A DNA stretch of 64,000 bases from Takakia lepidozioides (taxonomy: Eukaryota; Streptophyta; Takakiopsida; Takakiales; Takakiaceae): positions 80,127,171 through 80,191,170 of the forward strand of contig CM060732.1 in the NCBI GenBank assembly GCA_030704615.1. The letters run 5' to 3'. The position numbers and the translations under genes are program-made. Shown piece after piece: positions 45,400 to 57,724 of the stretch. The notes under the pieces are model-generated. The model was not told the origin of the DNA, ran no database searches, and was given only the letters and a program-made list of their open reading frames with translations. The first letter of the stretch is position 1, and each line of letters starts with the position of its first letter.

Positions 45400-45880
45400 T
45401 GACATTGCCAGTGACATCAAACGACAATGGATGGACCATGTTCAAAGGGGAGTTCCCCCTCCCCTTGTGTGGTGAATCATCCACTAGGAGGGTGTTGGAT
45501 TCGTTAAATCCAGAAAATTCCGACCACACCCTCGACAGTCTCTTCTGTAAGTTCTGTACGGCAGGCCCTTTTGTGGGGTGTGGCTCTGTCAAGGGGTCAC
45601 ACTCCTCTTGTGACCACACAAAGAGGGGAGAACCCTTGACCCCCTGCATGACCACTTTGAAGATGTCTGCAACATTCCCCTTGGAAGCACAGGACCATAT
45701 CCCAACGTAGAAATACCGGAAGAGAAGGTTTAAAAACTCGCAGACCTGGGGCCTTGGGAAAACATACTTGTTGGTGGTCAACACCCATGGCCAATGACGC
45801 CTCGGGTTGGGCTGAAAGTTAGGAATAGAGTGGCACAGGATCCCGTTCAGGTCTAGAACAATTAGTTTCGACTTTTCTAT
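45400..45880 (-). other. FCP1-homology (HAD) domain within the CACTA gene
   Basis: The segment reads KSKLIVLDLNGILCHSI, then YVFPRPQVCEFLNLLFRYF, VGIWSCASKGNVADI, LFVWSQEECD and TLLVDDSPHKG. This matches the plant FCP1/NIF-phosphatase-like family with a DLNG variant of the DxDxT motif: the nucleophile Asp is kept and the second Asp is Asn, so phosphatase activity is doubtful. The DD pair in LLVDDS is kept. It lies in the same exon as the preceding coiled coil. Confidence 0.8.
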
Positions 45881-48029
45881 GAAAGGAGCTTTTGAAGGGG
45901 TGTCACGGGGTCTCACCTCAGTGGGTTGGGAGACAACAGTCACCCCGGAGGGCAAAGTTTCGGTCCCCCTGCAGCCTGGACCAGGCAAACTACCACCCTC
46001 TCCCCCTACAGCTTCCCCTTTTCCCCCATCATGAGCAATGACCCCCCATCGTCCATGTCATCCCCACCAACTTGCTGGACCTCTCCCTCTTCAACGAGTG
46101 GACCCTGCCCCCCACTGTGAATATCATCAACAACAGCCCGGACCTCTGTCACATCCCTACCCACTACAATTACTTCCTCCTTGTCAGGTACAATGGTCGC
46201 AGCAGGGGGGTCTTCCATAATGCCACCCGTCACACCCCCTTTTTGCCCCATCATGAGTTCCACTATCTTCTTCAGTTGTGCTTCCATTCCCCTCTCCCGC
46301 TCCGCAGAGAGAGCCGCAAGCCTCTCCAGGGCCCCGATGCGGGCTGCCATTGAGTTCCCCGCTCCCTACGCATACAAACACCCACCCGTACTGTTAAAAA
46401 CCAGAAGAAGAGGCCGAATGTGCAGGATTTCAGGCATTCGGAGATGGCTAGGTTTGGCATAACACCCCTCGTGTACCATGCGTGGGGGCCCCACATACCC
46501 ACCAAATCTTAGTACAACAACAGATTCATGAATGGAAACCGGACTTCAAAACATACCTGGCTCAAAACAGACTCTGATGGGGTGCCAGTCGCAGCGTTCT
46601 TGCACTCCGCCCCGAGCTCGGACAGTGACGGGCTCCGCGCTTTGCGTCTTTTCTGTATTTGCCCATCCACACACTGTCAGTACAAAATGCCAGGAGCATA
46701 TGGACAAAGCACTGCCCTGCATATCACATAACAACTAATTCTGCACAAGCAATAAAACCCACTCGTGGGTGTCTCTTCCATCAGAACATGCCACAACGTA
46801 AGAGCAATGAGAAGGGGGTGAGGGAGATTACCAAACGGGCTGCTTGGCCTGCAACTCCTGCCCGGCCCCAACGCGAGGGGTTCGTGACACAAGCACGCGC
46901 TTGCTTCATCCCTTCAGCCTTTGCAAGTCCACGAGGGGACTCCCAGTAGGCAACAAGCTTATCCCAATAGGCGGGTTCAGTGTTCATTGGCCTCACACCA
47001 GTCTTCGCCCATTTATCTTTCAGTTTTGCTCTTTCTCCTTTCATTATCTTCCCACATTGCTTCACTATAAAATCACGATTGGCAGGGATAGGTGTGTACT
47101 CGTACATTCCATTTATGCCCTCTATTACTGTTGACATGGCACTCTGGGACTGCTGGTCAATGTCTTGTACGCTTGAGTCAAGGTAACGCAATGCCAGGCC
47201 ACGCAAATCACGCTGCCAGTGTTCCTTACCTTCGCAGCCAGCATTGATGACTCCATTTCCATGCACCTCCACCTTGTGGCGCTTTAGCCCTGCAGCCACC
47301 CTTCCCTCTCCATCTCCTTCCCATTGTTTCATGGCATGACGTCGTTCCTTCCTCAGCTCTGATGTCCGTTTCCTGCCCCCATGCTCTGGAGCAGCGCCGT
47401 CATACGTTGTGGGGGGTGACTGATGTGTGCCGGAGGGGGGAGGGCCGTATGGAGATGTGGGAGGCCCCCATTGTGACGTGGCAACATCAGGAAGCCAGCG
47501 CCACGACCCCGAAGCAGGGGGGGCTCCCCATGGTGCACTCTGTTGTGGAGACCATCCGGCAGGGGGTGGGTGCCAAGGTTGGTGTTGGTTGGCATTGTGT
47601 GGTGGCTGTGAGTGCTTTGCTGCAGCTTCACTCCCCTTCCGCTGCCAAAAACATCCCACACACAAGGTGCATCAGCTGTAGTCCTACTGAACACAACGTC
47701 ACCAGAGCACAAACCATCCCACAACCACAACTATGGATTGGCTGACCTCAAACCCACTCCCCTGCAGCGCAAGTGCCAAAAACTGAAAAGGAGAGGGACA
47801 GAATGTCCTCATAACATGTAAGCCCATTCATTGGTGAAGAAACAGAATGTGGGCGGGTTCACATCAGTACCACATGAAACTTACCAGGAAACAGAACATC
47901 CATCCGGGTTTTGCACATATCCAGTGGACATCTATTCACACAATCAGCAAATGGCTGTATGGCGGAGCCCAGCAACGGAGCCCCAAAAGGCCTAAAGACT
48001 CTCAATGTTGGTAAACACAGGTGCAGACA

Positions 48030-49440
48030 CAATTCAATTGAAAGGATATTGCAGACCTAGCCTCGTTGGAGTTATCAACGCATATAGCAAATGCGTACTC
48101 CAACGCAGGTGCAATGACGTGACAAAGCAACATTTCCTTGACCTAAAAACTAGTCCCTCTGCACACAGTGGTAGACCTGAAGGTTTTTCCACGATGTCCT
48201 CCCCCATGACACAAATTGAAAACATGTTCAGGGATGTTTTCTGCCTAACTTCATTTTCTGCCCAATCAGATCTCCTCTACGCTGATGATGTTGCCCTTTT
48301 GGCACAATCCCCGGTCTTTCTGCAACGCCATATCAAAATTTTGGAACAGTTCTGCAAAGACTATGGGATGCAAGTCAATCTTAGCAAGACCAAGATCATG
48401 GTCTTCAATGGCCAGGCTGATCGTAGATTCATCTTCAACCAGCAGGAAATTGAGATTGTCAAATCATACCGGTACCTAGGTCTGGTTATCCACTCCCCCA
48501 AGTTTCACTTTGCAGCCACTGCCTTGGACAGATTGACTAAAGGTAAGGCGGCCTCCGTCCGCCTTCACGCCAAATGCAAGCAAATACATCTGCGGCATCC
48601 CCCGACCAAAAAGTGGTTGTTTGACACCGTCGTCAGCCCTGCTACCATCAATGGTTGTGAGTTCTGGGCACCTGGTGTCCCTGTCTCCTGGTGGGAAAAG
48701 AATTTGGAACCATTACAGTCATCTTTTCTCCAAGCAATGCTTGGCGCCAGGAGCACAACTCCATCTCAGATCCTAGGTGCAGAGTTCGCATGTGTACCAT
48801 TGCAATCCGAGGCACAGTTCAGGCTTACAATCTTTCTCCATAGATTGCAGGCCCTTCCACCCAAAGGGCTAGTGGCAAGGGCCCTCACAACATCTATGAG
48901 GCTCAAAGCTGCAGGTTTCGGGAACTCCTGGTATGCTCGAGTGTTTATTGAAACGTAACGGACTTTCTACTGCTTTCCTATTACCAATGAACCCACATGA
49001 GGTGGACATCACATCCAGACATGACCGCAACAGACTCATTCGGAGAGAGCTTATGGAATTACATGTCAAGAGAACTTGGATGCTACCCAATCTCACAACA
49101 AAGCTCCACTTCTATCGAGAGACATTCTTGGTGCTCCGCGATGATAGAATCTTCAGACCAAATTACCTTTCAGCACCCTTACCTCCTTCCCTCTTGAGGG
49201 CATTGGGGCGGTTCAGGGTGGGTTCCCACAACCTACGGATAGAGACTGGCAGATGGGAAAACCTGCAACGGGAGGACCGCCTATGTCCAGCTTGCATAGG
49301 GCGCAGCAAGGAAATTGAAACTGAAGAACACTTCTTCTTCTACTGCCCTGTATACTACGACATCCGTTTGAACAACTTTGTGGATATGTGCATCCCAGTT
49401 TCAGTTTCAGGAGAACTCAACGCCCAGAAAACAAGAACAC
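48030..49440 (+). mobile_element. LINE (non-LTR) reverse transcriptase fragment
   Basis: From about 48265 the plus strand encodes the C-terminal part of a non-LTR RT: DLLYADDVALLAQ (catalytic YADD at 48278), LEQFCKDYGMQVNLSKTKIM, SYRYLGLVI. After a frameshift near 48945 comes the C-terminal zinc motif LCPAC......ETEEHFFFYCP. At 48120-48260 there is a reversed piece of a LINE tail: on the minus strand VMGEDIVEKPSGLP corresponds to DMGEDILDDLKGLP at 61650 (+). The fragment lacks its 5' part and lies in an intron of the tnpA-like gene. Confidence 0.85.
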
Positions 49441-49747
49441 AAGTAGGGGTAGAACTCACCTCATGCGCAGCGGTTTTGTGCCGTTTGCGCACCTTTTGGA
49501 GAGACTCTGCAGATGGAGGTGCAATTTCCTCCGAACTGTCCTCCACCTCATCGTCGTGGGCCATGCTATACTGTCAAAATCCAAACTCGAAGACCGCCCA
49601 CCGCCTCTCCTTCCCTCTCGCACCGACGCCCATCTGTACCGGATTCAGTCCGAGCCAGGCGGGGGCTCCTTCGCACCGCGGGGCTGGAATGTGCAGAAGT
49701 GGGAGGAGGTGATGCTGCCTCGGCGGTCGAGCGCTTCTTACTAGGCG

Positions 49748-51485
49748 TGGACATAGACCATGACAAAGATGAAGACGAGCGAGGACATAGACCATGGACC
49801 AAGACAAAGACGAGCGAGAAGACCAAGACATGCAAAGGAGGAAAGAAGGACAAGGAGGGGAGTGTGATCACACACCCCCCCGATCTGTAGTGAAGATCCG
49901 GCCGTTGTTGATTTCAAATATGAACACGTGTCGTGCATCCGACACTATGGCCTTTTTCGACTTTGAGACGTTAAACCCTAAACCACTTACAATCCCCAGA
50001 CAACTAGATGTAGTGATTCACACAACTGACATGGATCCGTTAACTTTTTTCGTTCAAAATTAGGCGAAGGAAAACACACTGCAATGATGCCGTGTATGGC
50101 TCCGCTTTACATGCATTCTTGGAGAAAATGCGCATGATGTGTGAGAAGTGAACACAGTGCTCTGCCAAATGATTCAGCAAAAACAAACTCAACTGTAGTG
50201 GTTCTCCCATCGCAGAGAAGGGTCCATTCGACACCCATCGCAACCATGCCAGGTTGAGGTCTCACACACACACACTACACACCGAGAATTTGCGAACCCA
50301 CATCAGCTGGGAGAACATGGAAAACAACCGTGGATCACATGCAAGCATGAATGAGAAATGGGTTTATGTTACATGGGAGATTTTGGTGTACGCAGCGCGA
50401 CATGCAACTCTGCTACATACTCCATAAGGCTGTGTCCAAGACACAAGTGGACAGGGGGAGGCCGGTGAGTCTGTACCACAATGGTAATCATACAGCAGGA
50501 GGGTACTGCTGCCTCCCACAACGTGCAAAAGCCGCCGGCTGCAGGATGCTAGGCATGCGAACTCGGGCACACACACCTCCTCCTCTCCACCCACTGCCGT
50601 CCCAACCAGTGCAAAACAACCGTGCATGCATTGACTGCCCTCTGGCTTTCTCTCCAGCATTTGGGGTCTGCGATCTGCTCACGTAAGTGTCTTTGAATGC
50701 GACGATCAAAGGATCCGGTCACTTGCAGTTGCCGTCTCAAGGGCAGCATTGCAAGAATCAGAAATTAAGTAAGAAAGATGGTGGAAGAAGCTGCAAACAG
50801 CAAATGAGTGAAGTGGCAGGGCGATGCTCCATTTTTAACATGCTCCCCTTCCCGCCATGGTGATAGAGCCACACAAAATGGAACTCCCTTCCCGCCAACG
50901 GTGCAATTTCACGGCAACGGAACGGGATTGTCCGCCGAAACGTGATTTGGAGATGGCCTAAGACAAGTGGCGCAGGTTCTGGCCTTGTAGTCAGGTTGTT
51001 CACACTTCAATGCACACATTTCATACACATTCAACCATATGCCCAAGATCACAACGTCTCAATCATCATGAAAATTGAAATTCCACGTACGTCCTCCGAT
51101 TCCTCACACACACACGAACTGTAGAGACAGGTCGTTTTCCAGGATGTCGTTGTTTGAGTCGATTTTGGTCATTTTTCTCAGTGTCTTGTTGAAAAGATTC
51201 TAGTTATGATGGGAAGCATCGTGATGGCTTTTTAATGGTTTGCTGTTGAGTGTAACTTTTCATCATGTTGTGGGAATCTACCGGTTGGTATAAAATGTCA
51301 ACTGTCTTCTCTGCCAAAGGATGTGCGGCTGAACCTTTCAAAATTGAGATTGCAGGAGGAGGGAATTGACGGTAGTGAAATGGGAGTGGCAGAGCCAAAT
51401 TGAGGAAATCTCTGCAAAGGAGAATCCGGCCCCCTGCAACGGCGTGCACAAACAGCATTGAAGAGGCTCCCCAACAAAAATGAGT
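49748..51485. other. Central or subterminal CACTA region between divergent genes
   Basis: No gene. It contains two near-copies of a GACATAGACCATG....GACGAGCGAG unit (about 49748-49830). It also has several TGTAGTG motifs (49886, 50012, 50193) and GTAGTGGTTCTCCCAT, which recurs near the 43688 end. It would contain the promoters of both the tnpA-like gene (-) and the TNP2-like gene (+). Confidence 0.45.
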
Positions 51486-51486
51486 T

Positions 51487-54400
51487 CCCCTCGCCCATGC
51501 GGAGGACTTCCAATTAATCACCCCTGACATAACAGAACACCGAGATGACAGGTTGTGGGAAAGAGAAGTGGCACGTGCCCGAGCCCTTGGGCTTTCAAGG
51601 ATGCCATGCCCATGTGAACGTTGTTTGGGCACTACAAGTAGATCTGAGGACGATGTGCGCACACATCTCCTTCACCACAAAAGACATGAAGCATTTCGGG
51701 TGTGGATTGGAGATGGACCTGCAGACGAAGACGATGAGGAGTGGGCACAATTGGACAATGCACACCCCCGAGGGAGCCATACAGACAGGCCAGACGAGGA
51801 CTATGTCATGGGCGCAGGACATGAACCAGGCATGGACGGAGGGTGGAGATTACTCGAATGTTGCAGGAAGCATTCCACATCATGGACGATGCTGAAGAGG
51901 GGGACGGCGCTGCGACAACTGGGGATGGTGATGACGCAGGAAATGAAGGCATTCACGTGGGGGAAGGCGTGGAAGGAGGTGGAGATGGAGAATTGAATTC
52001 TGCACACATGACACCTAGAAGAAGCATGTGTGCCACTGTACGAGGGATGCAAATCCACAAAGCTTGCTGCCACCATGCTGTTGATGAACCTGTGCACAAC
52101 CCACGGTGTCTCAGACCATTTTGTGGACGAGTTGTTCTCTTTGCTTCGGCTGAACTTGCTTCCACAACCAAATGAAATGCCAAAAAGCTGTCACATGGCC
52201 AACCAAATGATTGGGAAGCTCGGCCTCAACTACGTGAAAATACATGCATGTCCAAAAGGACATGTACTTTTCAGAAGAGAGTACAAGGATGCTATGGAGT
52301 GCCCCAAATGCGGTGCAGCCCGATACCATGATGTGGGCAGGTTACAACAGCCAGCCAAGGTGTTGAGGCACTTTCCCCTTATCCCCCGTCTATTACGAAT
52401 GTACAAATGCAAGACCATTAGTGAGCTCATGACTTGGCATTCCAGGAATGCCTCAAACGATGGTTTGGTAAGGCATGTCCCAGATTCCCTTGCATGGAAG
52501 CATATAGATGCAACTTGGCCCGATTTTGCCGAGGACCCACGCAATGTGCGATTGGCTGTATCTACGGATGGAGTAAACCCATACGGATCAAAGAGTTGCA
52601 CATGGTCCACATGGCCCGTGCAGTTGGTGGCATACAACCTGCCACCATGGTTGACAACAAAGAAATTCTTTGTCATGTTGTCTCTCTTGATTCCAGGCAA
52701 GGAGTCCGTGACAAATGCAAACATAGATGTGTATTTGCAACCATTGATTGAAGAGCTACAGGAACTATGGATTGGAGTTGAAGCTTACGACATTTTGAAA
52801 CCAGTAGGGCAACGGAGTTTCACCCTCCGTGCCATACTCATGTGGTCAATCCACGATTTCCCCGCATATGGCCTTGTTGCGGGTTGCAAGACGAAGGGCT
52901 ACAAAGGGTGCCCCATTTGTGGGCCCTATGTGGATTCACGGCACTCAAAGCCACTAGGGAAGACAATATACATGGGGCATCGACGTTACCTTGCAAGAAA
53001 CCACCCCTACCGACGAGCAGGAAGGCACTTCAATGGATGTGTTGAAAAGAGAATGGCACCAAATGCTGTGACACCGGAGGAGACATTGCAATTTGCAAAG
53101 GAGAAAGAGGCGTTCATGGAGATTGGAGGGAGAGACGGAAGTAGTGCGGATCCAGCCATGGAGCACGGGGTGAAGCGCCGGACAATCCTTTGGGATTTGC
53201 CATACTGGAAGGTGCATGAATCCCCCCCCCCCCCATTCACTCACTTTCTTTCACATTGTGCTTCCTGGAATTACCTTTACTGTCAGGAGTCCTTCCACCA
53301 ACTCCTAAGTCAGTGTAACTACTATGCAGTAGATGTTGAAGTCGTACACCTCACTGTGGAGAGGATCGTGGAGTTGTTGAAAGCAGAATGTAGTAACATG
53401 GACAACTTCTGCCACATATTCTACTTTTTTTGCCCATAGAACTTGGTCTCATGGGAGGACATTTGGCATTTCAGAACCTCTTGCAGCGGTACCTCCTGGA
53501 CCCCATGCATTGTGAGAAGAACTTCTGCGAGAACATTCTGAAGACTATCTTTGGGGAGAAGGATACGATAAACGTACGAAAGGACATGGAGATTGAAGGG
53601 ATACGGTCACATCTGTGGCTAAGGCCTGATCCAAATAGACCAGGCAAAGTGCTCATGCCAGCAGCATCATACGTCCTGACCAAATCAGAGCAAGAGGATT
53701 TTTTGAAGACATTGGGAGCCATGAAAGTGCCAACCGGATTCTCGGGTGCTTTCCAAAAGCATGCCATAAACAAGAAATGGTCGGGGATGAAGTCACATGA
53801 TCTACACGTGATGATGCAACAGATTTTGCCAGTGTGCATTCGGGGTACGATGGCGCCAGGTCCTCGAACAGCCATAATGCGTGTAAGTCGAGTGTTTAGG
53901 AAGATTTGTGCGAAGGTGTGGGATCCGAGGGACATTACATCGTTGCATGAGGATGTGGCTATGACCCTATGTTTGCTGGAGAAAGAATTCCCTCCATCAT
54001 TCTTTGACGTCATGACGCACTTGCTAGTGCATCTTGTAGAGGAGTTGCATGTGTGTGGGCCCGTAGCCAGCCGGTGGATGTACCCCATGGAGAGGTACAT
54101 GAAGGATCTGAAGGGGTATGTACGCAACATGGCACGGCCAGAGGGGAGTATGGCGGAGGGCTACATCCGCGACGAAGCCCTGGGCTTCATGACAGAGTAT
54201 ATGTCTTCATTTGATGCAATACAACGACGGGTGTGGGACGAGAACGAGGAAGAAGGAGTTGTAGGCGAGGTCCTAGAAGGTGGTGGAACAAAAGCGTGCC
54301 ATGAGCCCGCGCCTTCGGGATGTGGCACATGATTATGTGCTGAACAACACAACAACCATGACACCATGGAGACAGTGGGTGCCAACTTACATCCCTCCTG

Positions 54401-55335
54401 TGCTATTCTTAATGGTCTTTGTATGCTGGAATTACATATATATTGTCACAAGTCATTCCGGCCACTATGGGAGTGGGATCGTGTACTAACATCGTGTACT
54501 AACAGTGTGCTTCAGACGACTACAGAGGGTGTTTCGTAGATCATGGTTGTTGCTTGCAAGTGATTATGAAGTAGGGTTGCATCACTACAGTGTGCTGAAA
54601 GGACACACACTCTGCATTGTGGCATGCATGTACAGCACGGTGTTGGTCAGGGGACTGAGTTGCAGCTTCTTCATTTGGTTTCTCCAGAAAGTACGCAGCG
54701 GAGAAGGTCCGCCTGAAATGGAACGGAGTGCAATTTGCAAAAGCATGGCGGAGGGCGGTCGTAGGCGCAAATCCCCGGTGGAGTACCCCACAACCAATGG
54801 AGGAGCTGCAGCCCTTTACAGTGTGGGTCAGATCTGCAATTGCAGTGTACGCATCAAGAGAACAGGACCTAGATGAGGGCATGGTGAGTCTGTCATTCTC
54901 CCCAGGGTTGATTGCCACTTCGTACCGGTCAATTGAAAGCATATGGCAATCACTATAGAGTAGACGATGCCAACACCAGCCTCCTGGTGACTTATGACAG
55001 CGGAGTGGCATCATTTTTTTGAACAAGAAAGTAGGAGCTGTGCACGAGATCAGAATCCAATTTCATGCCATGTGCAATATGTAGGAGTGATCAAAGAGAT
55101 CTTTAAACTAGACTATGGTCTTGTGAAGCCAATTCTATTCTGTTGTTCTTGGGTAAAAGCCAATATGGTAGGAGAGAATGCCACCATGAAACGGGATGAG
55201 TACGGGTTCCTCCTGCTGATTTCAGAAAAATGCTAACCACAAGATGAAGAGCCATTCATCTTCTCATCGCAAGTTGAGCAAGTTTTCTTTTCAGATGATA
55301 CCCATGCGCCGGGAATGGAAGGTGGTTCTCACAAG
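51487..55335 (+). pseudogene. CACTA TNP2-type transposase gene, frameshifted
   Basis: This gene would encode the DNA-cutting transposase of an En/Spm-type element. Domains in order: Transpos_assoc (51520-51710: LSRMPCPCERC, VRTHLLHH); the Transposase_21/TNP2 core (52030-53211: KIHACPKGHVLFRREY, CPKCGAARYH, LIPRLLRMY, AVSTDGVNPYG, IPGKESVTNANIDVYLQPLI); DUF4218 (53475-54250: MKSHDLHVMMQQILPV, LEKEFPPSFFDVMTHL, GPVASRWMYPMERYMKDLK); and DUF4216 (55020-55335: YVGVIKEIFKLDYGL, MKRDEYGF). A clean GT-AG intron at 53212-53474 joins WDLPYWK to NLLQRYLLDPMHCEKN in phase. Frameshifts near 51850, 52020 and 54285 indicate decay. Confidence 0.9.
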
Positions 55336-57720
55336 ACCCGGGCCAAACGAGTCGTGGCGACGTCCATGATCTGGACCTAGGGGAGAATGCCGACCACGGG
55401 TCTGAGGGAACCACGAAATCTACCAGATACGGCCGAACCAGTCTCTTTGGAAGGAGCAGTTACCTTTAATGAGGAAGACATTCCAGGGTTGGTAATTACC
55501 GCAAGGCAAATTGCAGATGTGGAGTGAAGGGGAAGATTATTTGGATATAGATAGTGAGCCCAGCTGAATCTCAGTGTCCATTAAGCAGCAGCTCATAGAC
55601 GAGAGCTATGCTAAGGACTCTTACTGTCCTTAGAACCCATTTTGTACAGTCCTGCAAGCGCGCAAGGGCGAGACAGTTAATAGTATCGATAATGTCCTGG
55701 TATGTGGTCCGTACTGTCTTGTGAACAAACCTTTTTTTGTTTGCCAATATTGTTCTCTGACATGTGAAGAGAGGATCGTCTTCATGTACGGGAAGTAGAC
55801 GTGAATGTGTGCATGCATTTTCTGGCCCAGCTGCATGCTTTCCAGGGACAAAGACCAGTCTCCAAAGGAGCAGGACCGAACGACACCTTTTTGTGCTTCC
55901 CCTTGCTTTCCTTCTCACCGTTGTTGCATTCTCCTACCTGCCCAACAGCAGCACTCTCGAAGCAATAGCATGACATATGTTGCAACATGGTCTTCTTCAC
56001 CAGCGAATGAGCTTTTTTGCTATATGTACTGCCGCGTCCACATTAACGTTGATCCCTGCAATCACTTGGCAAGACACCCCAGAGCCGCAAATCCAGCAAC
56101 CACCACAAACATATCTAACTGATTGTAGTGACACGGGAATAGCTCACTTGTAGAGGAATTGAACCTCGAGCCAAATGAATGGCTCTGCCTCTTGTAGCAC
56201 AAGTGCGATGCAAAAACAAGGAGAGTATAAAATGAAGAAGCACTTACGAGGTCCCCATCCCTCGGATGGGCTCCCACTTGTGCTCTGGAACTGTGCAGGC
56301 CTGACTAGCACCAAATTGCATGAATCCTAAGCCTGAATGTCAAATGCAGGTTTATGTCGCGATGCAGCACGCCATCATCTAACCTGTAGTTTCCAGTTTC
56401 ACTGGTGTCACAACTGCCTTCAAGTCAACATCAAAATTAAGTCCACCTATGCACAAATCGCAGAATGTCTCATGACACCATCTGCCGCCGCTGGTTTGGC
56501 ATGATATGATTGTAATTCACAACCTTAATGAACGCTTTCAGCCTTGACCTCTTTGCGATCTTCTTCTGTGACTGCTTCTTCATAATTTATGAAAGGGAAA
56601 AGCAGCTACACATCAAATTCTTGCAAGTACAGGGGGGTATTCATGCCTCCTTGGAGAAAGAGTGCCATAAACACAGACACATCCTTAAATGTAAAAATGG
56701 AGAAGCGAACGTCTGGTGGCAATAACTGCCTAAACCAGAATTATACTCCATTCCAGCGCACATGTAAAGGGTCGGATGATAACTCGGAATCCCAGTTGGA
56801 GATAATGAGACGAATACATGACTATCTTGCGAGTTTCAACTTTCTTGGAGGTAGTTTCCAGTTTCTCTGGTGTCACAACTGCCTTCAAGCTGGGTTTAGA
56901 TGAATTAAGTCCCACTCGCAAATGCAGAATGTCTCCCCTCATCTGCGTGGGCAAAATGGGGTTTGGCATGATATGATTGTAGTTCACAAACCAAAGGGCA
57001 TATTCTTCAGCCTTGACGTCTTTGCGATCTTCTTCTGTGACGCCTTCTGCATAACTTGTGAAATGGAAAAGCAGCTACACATCAAATTATTGCAATGCCA
57101 CTCAATGGCACTATGAACGTTTCGAGCATGCTGTCAGAAAACTAGACGGGCAAAAACCCAATTCAGCAGCCTCACCTTGCGTGGATACTTGGGAATTGAT
57201 GCCAGAAGGGCATGCCCGTATGCGCGCTCCATCGGCCTCTATCCAGCACATTCTGTAAATGATGAATGACCAAGACCCCGATGTCACACCGTTCTGAGAA
57301 GCCACTACGCGCGCTCACAGTATACGAAGGCCTTGCCGTGTCAGGATTTCCATTCCCACGTCCCGCCATGTCCGACGCAGCACTTGCATCCTTGTCTCTG
57401 CCAGGTGGAGGCAGCACGTATTAAAATATCTATTCCCCCAAGGCCACATTTTGTTTACCTCTTTTTGTGAAAGCCACGTCAGCAAATGTGCTGCCGAGTC
57501 ATGGGTGCAATGAATGCGCAGTGGTTCATGGAGTCGTTGAGTCGACTACATATTCACTTTAATGAATAAATATCTTTATTCCATTAATCGAATTAGGAAA
57601 GAAAATTTGTAGTCGCATGTGCAGTAATTACAACCACTTGTAATTTTGGCTTTTTCAAATTTTATGTATTTACGCAATTCGTAAAATAGCCCGGAATTCT
57701 GCTACGACTCCGGAGTCGTT
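55336..57720. repeat. Intergenic region with a tandem duplication of about 245 bp
   Basis: 56388-56635 and 56847-57095 match in direct orientation with moderate divergence, sharing GTTTGGCATGATATGATTGT and GAAAAGCAGCTACACATCAA. On the minus strand the second copy is open (AEGVTEEDRKDVKAEEYALW, MRGDILHLRVGLNSSKPSLK), while the first has stops in the same frame. An exon duplication is therefore possible, but the family is not recognised. A minus-strand stretch at 57172-57417 (CDIGVLVIHHLQNVLDRGRW) vaguely recalls C48 peptidases but is too short to assign. Confidence 0.5.
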
Positions 57721-57724
57721 GACC

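Larger units (their letters stand above)
44169..49754 (-). pseudogene. CACTA tnpA-like gene with an embedded FCP1-type domain
   Basis: Minus-strand exons with good splice sites: about 49597-49754 (MSTPSKKRS..., RRSPRLA), 49460-49570, 46832-47641, 46557-46673, 45227-46365, 44993-45118, 44589-44648 and 44169-44450. Exon 46832-47641 carries the plant En/Spm Transposase_24-type domain (MKGERAKLKDKWAKTG, YWDKLVAYWESP, NPSRWGRAGVAGQAARL). The last exon carries the C-terminal domain typical of these proteins (EVVGIAGVDKFHC, GWYKVKVHEIMLP). Between them, exon 45227-46365 has a coiled coil and then an FCP1/HAD-like domain. A one-base frameshift at a G run near 46045 and a LINE fragment in the intron at about 48.0-49.44 kb suggest that it is not functional. 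Confidence 0.75.

Noticed and set aside
49885-50198. TGTAGTG sites as the second CACTA terminus
   Set aside because: None is followed by a copy of the 3 bp that precede 43688, and they recur as internal subterminal motifs.
57172-57417. Possible C48 (ULP1-like) peptidase fragment, CDIGVLVIHHLQ
   Set aside because: Only one short motif resembles the family; the catalytic His and Asp blocks are absent.
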